Positions 57,350-64,000 of a stretch of DNA of 64,000 nucleotides are shown piece after piece. A model generated the notes under the pieces. The model did not search any database. It was not told where the DNA came from and worked only from the letters and a program-made list of their open reading frames with translations. The stretch spans positions 3,720,001 through 3,784,000 of the forward strand of contig NZ_CP036348.1 in NCBI RefSeq assembly GCF_007753095.1, given 5' to 3'. The stretch comes from Rosistilla carotiformis (GTDB lineage Bacteria; Planctomycetota; Planctomycetia; Pirellulales; Pirellulaceae). Position numbers and translations under genes: made by a program. Numbering within the stretch: position 1 is the first letter of the stretch; the number at the start of each line of letters is the position of its first letter.

Positions 57350-59222
57350 CTACGAATGAGAATCGACTCGTGTCAATCGCTTCACCAAAACGGCAACGAT
57401 CGCTGTCAAAATGGCGGCGATCCCGCCGCACAGCGCCGCGGCTTGGTAGTGCCCAAAGATCAGGTTCCCAATTCCCGGCAGCACCGCGTAAACGATCCCC
57501 GTTGCGGAGAGGGCGGTTAGGATCGAAAGGCCAATGTCGGTATCGACCTTGACGTTGGGATTGCGTTCGGCGACCGGCTTCCAAAACGGTCCGCCCGGCC
57601 TGACCATTTGAAAGAACCTATCGAGCGTCGCGTCATCGACGGGGGGCGTTAACCAAGTAACGATCACCCACAGCGCGATCGTCATCACGGCAACAGAAAA
57701 CATCTTAACCTCCGGCCCTAAGATGGGGCCGCCGCCATCGGCGGACACCAGTCCGCTGGCAAGCGCGATCGGTTCGACTGTCAAGAAAAACAGAAGCGAT
57801 CCGAACATCGAAACGATCTCGCTCCAAGCGTTGATCCGCCACCAAAACCAACGCAGCATAAAAACGGCTCCTGTGCCAGCGCCCAACGCCAATAACAACC
57901 GCCAAGCAGCGTCGACCGATTGGCCAAACATCAGCACCGACGCGACGCCACCGGCCAGCAACACGATCAGCGACGCATAACGCGACGCTCGGTTTAATTG
58001 TTTTTCCGTTGCGTCGGGACGCATAAACCGCTGGTAGACATCGCGAACTAATATACGATGCGCCCCAGTTCATTTGGGTGCTGAGCGTCGACATGAACGC
58101 GGCGAAGAACGTGACAGTCAACAGGCCGCGAAGTCCCGGAGGACTGAGGTCGCGCATCACTCTCGGAAAACCGACGCCAGAGTTAAAAGCGGGATCCGCA
58201 AGTTCGCTTTGACGCAGTTCCGGGTACATCGCAAGCGCAGCCAGCGCTACGACTAACCATGGCCAGGGACGAACACAGTAGTGGGCGATCTGAAACCACA
58301 GCGTCGCGAGCAGCGAATGACGTTCATCTTTGCAAGCCGCCATCCGCTGAACGATAAATCCGCCACCGCCGGGTTCAGCGCCTGGATACCATGTCGCCCA
58401 CCATTGCACCAACAGCAGCAACAAAAATACATGCAGCGGCAGCCATGCGTTGGCACCTGTAAAATCGGGGATCAAATCAAACGCTGCCGTGCCGCCCTCG
58501 CCAAAGTTCTCGATCACTTTGGCTTCCAATTGCGAAGCGCCACCGAAGTGCGCGATCGCCAGCCATGCCAAGGCAATACAGCCGAACATCGCGAGACAGA
58601 ATTGCAGCGCATCAGCGACGGCAACGCCCCACATCCCCGAAAGCGTCCCATAGACGCCCACCATCATCAGCGTTCCAGCGATGATCAACCAAGGCCGAAC
58701 CGACAGCGCGTTATCGCCGAATACCGTTTGTTCGAGCGTCGACGCGGGCAGTTCGAACAAGACAGTTTCGTCCAACACCATGAACATCGCCGACGTCACC
58801 CAACCGATGATGATCGGATTGACGATCAGGGCGACGTAGATCGCCCGGGAACCACGCAGCAGGGCCGCCGATTTGCCCGAGTAGCGTAGCTCTACGAGCT
58901 CGACGTCGGTCATCACGCCCGACCTTCGCCACAGCTTGGCATAAACGAAAACAGTGATCATGCCACCGAGCGCAAACGACCACCAAACCCAATTCCCGGC
59001 CAGACCGTGCTGAATCGTAAGCCCAGTTACGGCCAACGGCGTATCTGCGGCAAACGTTGTCGCGACCATCGACGTCCCGGCAATCCACCATGGCAACGAC
59101 CGTCCAGAGACAAAATACTCCGCAATGTCCTTGCTGGCTCGATTGCGGAACCAGAATCCGATCCCAATCGTGATGGCGAAGTAGGCACCGATGATCGCAT
59201 AGTCGATAGCGGTTAGGATCAT
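57350..59222 (-). pseudogene. Sodium:solute symporter, single-base frameshift
   Basis: An SSS-family permease of about 623 aa split by one extra base near 58052. The first frame (59222-58053) starts MILTAIDYAIIGAYFAITIG and contains EYFVSGRSLPWW and the conserved FMSTLSTQMNWGASY end; the second (58051-57350) continues LVRDVYQRFMRPDATE and carries the last helices. In family members these blocks are contiguous (GASYLVNDFYRRF-like), so the sequence TATATTA has a one-base insertion or sequencing error. If real, the gene is disrupted. Symport of a sugar or nucleoside-like solute is likely; substrate unknown. ATG 59222 is the probable start. Confidence 0.85.
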
Positions 59223-59709
59223 ATTGGGTTCTTGGCTGGGGGTGAATCGTCGCGACCGTCGCGACGATCTAAGGAGCTGGACGAAGCGGAATCCGTATAC
59301 GTTAGCCGATTTCAGCCTCCGCAGGAAAAGGGAGGGGGGCTTAAGAATCTTCGAGACATCGCCCTGGATCATTTCGCGGTCGGGAAAAAAACTGCGTGGG
59401 ATATCGCTAAGGGACGGCCAGGGCTATTCAGTGTTTCAATTTGAGTTATCAGCCGCCACGAGCACTGGGCTGCAGGTTAAAGTCGCAATCTCGAAACGGA
59501 TTTATCGGCGTGGCGTGCAGGCGACCGAGCGATTTCTGAGCAGAGACTACATCCGGCACGACGCCAAGCTCTCGAAGTACAATTTCCTCACAACGGGTTA
59601 AACCCGTCCCTTAAACTTAAAGGTTCCAGTTCGAGCTTCAGCCAAGAACGAGACATCCGATTGGCACGTTATGAAAGATTGAATCGGGAAGTCATTTTTG
59701 AGCCGTCCC
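59223..59709. other. Intergenic region without a recognised gene
   Basis: A 487-bp gap between the symporter start and the end of the gene at 59710-60822. The open frame here on the plus strand (59224-59601) has no domain. Confidence 0.45.
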
Positions 59710-60822
59710 TTAGAAGCCTTCCTTTTTTAGTTCACTGCTCAATGCGCTGCGTGTGGGATACTTTTGCCGAATCGCGTCCGCCATCGGTTTGCCGCAAGCC
59801 ATAGCAAGCAAGCCTAGTTGCTTAGCTGCACGCTGATAGGCGGGGCGTTTTTTTTCGGAGATCGCGCTGTCGATGCGACCGATTGTAAGTTCGGGATTTT
59901 CGGCGATTGAAGCCAATTGTTTTTCGAGTGCTTTCTCCGCTGCGGCTTTTTGTTCTGCCGATCGTTTTGCCGCCTCTGCAAGTTGGATTCGCAATCGTTC
60001 GGCTTCGATTTTGGACGCAGCCTCTCGCAATTGTCCCAATGTACGCTCCCCAGTTCCAAGGTTTGGAGCCTCAGACGCCTGGGTGCGGATTGTTGTGAGC
60101 AACTGCGATGCAGCGAGTTTCGGCTCGGTTAAGCAACGCCGTAAGTTCTCCGCCAGTTCTGCCTCGGAGAGCGATGCCATCCAATTGTCGATCATGGAAT
60201 CGTCGCTTGCGCTCTTGTTCCGTTCTGGAGATGCTTCGGACGCGACCGACAATAGGTCCGGGGCAATCTCGTAAAAACTGCGCAACCGGTCTAGCGCGTA
60301 GTGTTGGTCACGAAGTCCCGCTGGTACTGGCGGCTCAATCGCGTCGTCGTTCCAATTGAATGCGAGATGCGCGATGTACAGCGGTCGCAGATCCCCAACG
60401 ATTAACATCTCACGAATCGGAATCAAATCGCTAGCGAGATTCTGAACATCCTCCATCCATTCCCAAGTCCCCGCGTCGCCTTCGGGTTCTAAGGTCAGAA
60501 TTCCTGCTGTCCCGCTTCCATCGGGTTCCCAATAGATTCCCTCCTCGAACAGATAAGGTTCGATCGCGTCGGCAAAAGGAAACCCGTCGGGCAGTCGGAA
60601 AGCGACTCGCCGGATTCCATAGTTGGCGTAGTGGACATGAACGTCGTAGCCACGCCGCATCATCTGGTCGACATCACCGCGAAAATCGCCAAAGTGATAT
60701 TCGTTTGTGAATGACCAACGGGAAATCTCCGCTCGAGTGGATTGTTGGCGCATGAATTCCAAGCTTGCATCATCGAGCGGCCCGTCCACTGCACGAAATT
60801 CAATCCATTGATACTCTGACAT
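59710..60822 (-). CDS. Conserved hypothetical protein with coiled-coil C-terminus
   Basis: A 370-aa cytoplasmic protein of unknown function. The N-terminal half (1-170) begins MSEYQWIEFRAVDGPLDDAS and contains ISRWSFTNEYHFGDFRGDVD and IYWEPDGSGTAGILTLEPEG; proteins with this opening are commonly encoded next to SWIM-zinc-finger proteins in other bacteria, but no SWIM gene is visible here. The C-terminal half is helical with a charged Ala/Glu/Arg/Lys coiled coil at about 265-330 (SKIEAERLRIQLAEAAKRSA). It may have lost its partner or act alone. Confidence 0.85.
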   Translation of the reverse strand: MSEYQWIEFRAVDGPLDDASLEFMRQQSTRAEISRWSFTNEYHFGDFRGDVDQMMRRGYDVHVHYANYGIRRVAFRLPDGFPFADAIEPYLFEEGIYWEPDGSGTAGILTLEPEGDAGTWEWMEDVQNLASDLIPIREMLIVGDLRPLYIAHLAFNWNDDAIEPPVPAGLRDQHYALDRLRSFYEIAPDLLSVASEASPERNKSASDDSMIDNWMASLSEAELAENLRRCLTEPKLAASQLLTTIRTQASEAPNLGTGERTLGQLREAASKIEAERLRIQLAEAAKRSAEQKAAAEKALEKQLASIAENPELTIGRIDSAISEKKRPAYQRAAKQLGLLAMACGKPMADAIRQKYPTRSALSSELKKEGF

Positions 60823-61410
60823 CGTTTTCGTCCAAGAAATCTGGGGGAAGAACTACTGCGCGTTTGGATTTCCAGAATCGCCAGGTCCGACCAGCACGTC
60901 GACAGCTCTCTTCAATGGTGTGCTCGAAACCTCTTTTAGCAAAACCGCCCCGGCTGTCCAACGGTCTGGTGATACCGATCGGCGGTGCAGCCGTTACGAC
61001 CGTTTGATGTCCGATACCGAATCCAACATGTTAGGTCCACCGACATCGCTAACGGAATCAAGCTTACGCTTCTGCCCAAAATGCCACGCAGCTGTGGTTC
61101 ATCGCATCGTAGCCGAAGAAACGCACGCAGGAAAATGGTTTCTAGACCTGCAACAGCTGTCCCCAATGCCGAGAGATCATCGGGATAGACGGATCGCTAC
61201 TAGACGATTGCTCATTCGGTTTGACGGTTTGGCAACCGTCTCGGGGCCAGTCGATTCGCCGATAAGATGTTCAAGATTGCAAGCGGTGTGAAGCCTGCTT
61301 GTTTGCGGTGCACGTAGACAATACGATCCTTGCAGTGCAAAGGCAACACTACGAGAGGGGAATGCGTCACGCGCTGCTTTCGTTCTTCTTTACCCAGCGA
61401 ACAGTGAATC
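60823..61410. other. Intergenic region without a recognised gene
   Basis: A 588-bp divergent region between the unknown gene and the HsdM relic. Overlapping short frames on both strands, none with a domain. Probably the edge of a decayed island. Confidence 0.45.
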
Positions 61411-61605
61411 ATGGCGGCATCGGACGCGCAGCAGTTCTTGAATGAGCTCGACAAGAAGCTTTGGACGGCTGCGGACCGACTGCGATCCAATCAGGATGCT
61501 GTGGTCTATAAAGGTGCATTTTGGGGACAACCATTCTTAGAGCTAAAGCGAGCATTTTCTGGAGAGTCGAGAGTCATTGGATGGGCTGCTGAAGGTGCGG
61601 AGTAG
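61411..61605 (+). pseudogene. Relic of a type I restriction methylase N-terminus (HsdM)
   Basis: A 64-aa frame containing NELDKKLWTAADRLRSNQDA then VVYKGAFWGQPFLELKRAFSG, closely resembling the N-terminal helical start of HsdM (KKLWxAADKLRxNMDAAxYKH). The catalytic N6-adenine methylase domain and the HsdR/HsdS genes are absent. So only the N-terminal fragment of a former type I restriction-modification system remains. It lies beside a GmrSD-like nuclease gene. Confidence 0.7.
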
Positions 61606-61863
61606 CCGCAGTGCAGCTCACTCGGGAAGGTAGTGATTTGGGGATAGACCCTTCAACGGATTGACGGGAGCTTGCATCCAGGGCCTGGCTGCGTCGAGCG
61701 GCTTCCGCGCAGAGACTCTCCGCAGTTCCGGCTGACCGCTAGTACAGTCGCGCGAATCGCTTGACCAGGTCGCACCAGTCGGGCCGTCGAGCCAAAATCG
61801 GTGCAAGATCTGCGGAGGGGACAAGCTTCGCAGATCATCGCACAACCGACGCACAATCTGCAC

Positions 61864-62022
61864 CTGGACGAGATCGATCATCTCGCCCCAGGCTTGCCGT
61901 GACATCTCCACGGCCCCCCGCAAAAGATGCCTAGACGTCTGCTAATCCCGCGGCGTCCTGGCTACGCAATTCGAAGGCAACGGCCTCCCTAAGGGCAATC
62001 ATATTGTGGATGTCCCCTACTG
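61864..62022 (-). repeat. Dispersed coding-like repeat, copy 2
   Basis: Homologous to 57188-57343. Minus-strand reading: VGDIHNMIALREAVAFELRS then QDAAGLADV and a stop, followed by a frame starting RGAVEMSRQAWGEMIDLVQV. Lies in the 650-bp gap between the HsdM relic and the DUF262 gene; no other gene is seen in 61606-62256. Confidence 0.75.
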
Positions 62023-62256
62023 AATCCCCTCAAGTCGAGAATCGCAGAGACTTCGAGGTATGGACATCGCTGCGTTGGAGCTACGTTGGGTGCAGCCGAT
62101 ATTTTAAGTATCGACTTTCGTTGCGGTCGAGCTTTGCGAGCGCGCATATCCGATATCTAATTGAGTGCGCTCGATTCGCGCCGCAGGTTCTTCTTGAGTG
62201 ATATCCCTTTGGTGCAGAATCGCTTTGACTCGATCGGCAAAAGTAACTTGCTACGG

Positions 62257-63939
62257 TCACTTTAACTCCCAGCGGACCGCAAGCAGACCTAACAGATCGG
62301 CCTGACGATGCTTGACTACAGCCTCGTCCCAATTGTCGTGAGACAAAACTTGCGTTGTCATAATGAAGGACGTCACGCTGTCTTTGCCCTTGAAGTACGC
62401 CGATTTCTTCTTTTCAAAATCGTAGTTGCTGGCCTTCGAATTGCGTCGCCTGTTCAGCGGGGCCAGATTGGCCAGACGGTGAACCCAGAAACGCCGCATT
62501 CTTTCATCCGGCCACCACTCTGCCCACTGGCTGTTGTCTTTGACTGTCTGTGGCAAGATGTGCTCAAGCGTCAACAATTTACAGTCGTACTCCGCTAGCG
62601 AATCTGATAGGAAGCAATCGGTACGTAAGATCAAGTAATTTCGACGAGGCGGCGACAACGTGTAGATCTCTCCCGAAAGAACTCCGTTGAACTCTTCGAT
62701 CTCATCATTTCGCAATTCAACGCTCGTCAGCTTTGCATTGCCAGGATCCCGCTCCAGTTCCGCCAGTAATTCTGCGTATCGTGCCAACCGAGCGTTGACA
62801 TATTTTCCGGTTACCAGCAGATAAGCGGCCAGCCGTTCCAGCTTTTGCGTGAACCAAAGCACATCAGTTGGATGATCGCGAAACTTCGTCAAGTAACTAA
62901 TCGCGGGTGGTATCCAATCCGACTGAGGAATCCGCCCCAACCATCGCAAGTTGTCATTGATCGGTTTGTTGTTCGCGATGGACTGATAGCTTGCCCCAGT
63001 TGCGATGACAAACGATCGGGCCAATGGCTTGACGACTTCACCGATGAACCGACCTGGGTCGCTTTCCTTGGACAAGACATGTGTGTTGAATTCCTGTAGC
63101 AAATCATGCTTCGCTTTCGTCTTGGCGTAGATGGTTCGGATGTGGCTAAACAAGTCGTTGAATTGGTCGCGTCCAACCTCCGCTTCCAAATCCTCCCAAA
63201 GTGTCGTGTACTCCTCCTGATCGGTTTCCGGCAAACTTCCGATCAAATCCGCTTTGATAATGTCGATAGGCTTTAAGTCTTTCCCACGATTGTTCATCAC
63301 CGAGAAAACACGAAACGCTGATTTTTGGCTAGGCGTGGCGACCGCAACCAAATAGCATTGATTGACGATGAACTTTCCAAACTGAAACACTGCAGCGTGA
63401 TCGTTCTTGAACGATGCTTCGATACGATCGCGCAACGTGTTCGCGTTGGCTTGGATCTTCCGACGCGAATCGTTGTCCAACGCTTGAGAGTCCTTGGCCA
63501 GCAAACCACCGATATCGCCTTTCTGAATGTGTTTTTCGAAGAAGTCTCGATCCTTTTCGCGGATCGTCAGCCTTGGTTTTGGCTCCAAATCCTCCAATGG
63601 ATCGCCCGGTTCTAGTATGTACTTCACGAAGGCGTCCTTGTGCTTCGTGTCGACCGCTTGCGAAAGCAGTGCTAACAAAATCGTCAGCGTGGTCAAACGT
63701 TGTTGACCATCGATCACCTCCGCACGCGGAACTTTCTCCTCTTTGATCAGAACGATGCTGCCGAGAAAGTAGTTTTCATTGGGCTGCTCCGTAAAGAACT
63801 CAAACAGATCATCAAACAACTCGTTTGCTTGCTCGGCGTCCCAATCATACGGCCGTTGATATGGAGGGATCAAAAAGTCAAACTGCGAGCTGAAAATTTC
63901 TTTGAGAGGGTGCTCGCCACCATAAATTTGCTTTGGCAT
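62257..63939 (-). CDS. DUF262/DUF1524 nuclease (GmrSD-like)
   Basis: A 560-aa protein with the DUF262 (ParB/Srx-like NTPase/nuclease) domain at the N-terminus: IPPYQRPYDW (24-33), VIDGQQRLTTL (75-85), and a helical body with MNNRGKDLKPIDIIKADL near residue 216. The C-terminal DUF1524 (His-Me/HNH) domain has LLTLEHILPQ (His near 460) and LANLAPLNRRRNSKASNYDF (Asn near 496). The same architecture occurs in GmrSD, a type IV restriction enzyme against modified phage DNA, and in other defence proteins. ATG 63939 is preferred over TTG 63957. The partner is an HsdM relic, consistent with an eroded defence island. Confidence 0.9.
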   Translation of the reverse strand: MPKQIYGGEHPLKEIFSSQFDFLIPPYQRPYDWDAEQANELFDDLFEFFTEQPNENYFLGSIVLIKEEKVPRAEVIDGQQRLTTLTILLALLSQAVDTKHKDAFVKYILEPGDPLEDLEPKPRLTIREKDRDFFEKHIQKGDIGGLLAKDSQALDNDSRRKIQANANTLRDRIEASFKNDHAAVFQFGKFIVNQCYLVAVATPSQKSAFRVFSVMNNRGKDLKPIDIIKADLIGSLPETDQEEYTTLWEDLEAEVGRDQFNDLFSHIRTIYAKTKAKHDLLQEFNTHVLSKESDPGRFIGEVVKPLARSFVIATGASYQSIANNKPINDNLRWLGRIPQSDWIPPAISYLTKFRDHPTDVLWFTQKLERLAAYLLVTGKYVNARLARYAELLAELERDPGNAKLTSVELRNDEIEEFNGVLSGEIYTLSPPRRNYLILRTDCFLSDSLAEYDCKLLTLEHILPQTVKDNSQWAEWWPDERMRRFWVHRLANLAPLNRRRNSKASNYDFEKKKSAYFKGKDSVTSFIMTTQVLSHDNWDEAVVKHRQADLLGLLAVRWELK

Positions 63940-64000
63940 CAGAACTCGTTTCGGCAAGGGGTGAAATTGGCAGCGAATGTTTCTCCGGACAAAGCGTAGT

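Overview
The window looks like a chromosomal segment from a planctomycete, probably family Pirellulaceae (Rhodopirellula or Rosistilla type). This rests on two DUF1559 prepilin-like proteins, four formylglycine-type sulfatases, a 2,783-residue secreted protein with the planctomycete N-terminal LEQLEDRRVL motif and C-terminal dockerin-like repeats, a DUF1080 protein, and LamG/propeller proteins. No tRNA, rRNA or CRISPR array was seen. Gene density is moderate, many intergenic regions exceed 300 bp, and several of them are filled with repeat families.

Layout. 1-0.4 kb: palindromic repeats. 0.4-6.2 kb: SDR oxidoreductase with a DoxX-like membrane protein, DUF1080 protein, DUF1559 protein, a RAYT transposase bracketed by REP hairpins, and an EEP-family phosphodiesterase. 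6.9-12.8 kb: fructosamine kinase, sulfatase, thiD, LamG-sialidase. 13.4-15.1 kb: DUF1559 protein, small lipoprotein, strong terminator. 15.3-20.2 kb (minus strand): pnuC, nadR and an ADP-ribosylglycohydrolase overlapping by 4 nt each, then a decayed DUF4357 gene, a bacterial PARG-like hydrolase, a 54-aa zinc-ribbon protein and a rhodanese. 20.9-24.5 kb: family-4 glycosyltransferase and GH92 mannosidase. 24.6-25.3 kb: six-unit tandem palindromic array. 25.4-28.7 kb: small unknown protein, a LamG protein with an inserted propeller, VanX-like dipeptidase. 29.2-37.6 kb: giant adhesin-like protein. 38.7-45.9 kb: three sulfatases, a GHL15-like hydrolase and a propeller protein, probably for sulfated polysaccharide use. 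46.3-50.5 kb: thiamine-binding protein, amidase, a UdgX-type uracil-DNA glycosylase fusion with its radical-SAM partner, and a TUDOR-like small protein. 50.8-51.8 kb: REP arrays. 51.9-60.8 kb: hrpB, RlmA-type methyltransferase, AI-2E-family permease, a frameshifted Na+/solute symporter, and an unknown coiled-coil protein. 61.4-64 kb: a relic of a type I methylase (HsdM) and a complete DUF262/DUF1524 (GmrSD-like) nuclease.

Two systems stand out. First, the pnuC-nadR-ADP-ribosylglycohydrolase unit next to a PARG-like gene couples pyridine-nucleotide uptake and NAD synthesis to removal of ADP-ribose. Second, a RAYT gene sits with at least 18 dispersed REP hairpins. All carry GTAG or GTCG just 5' of a stem with tandem G.A mismatches and a GNNA loop, and the loop bases vary only in ways that keep GNNA. 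This looks like an active or recently active REP/RAYT system in planctomycetes.
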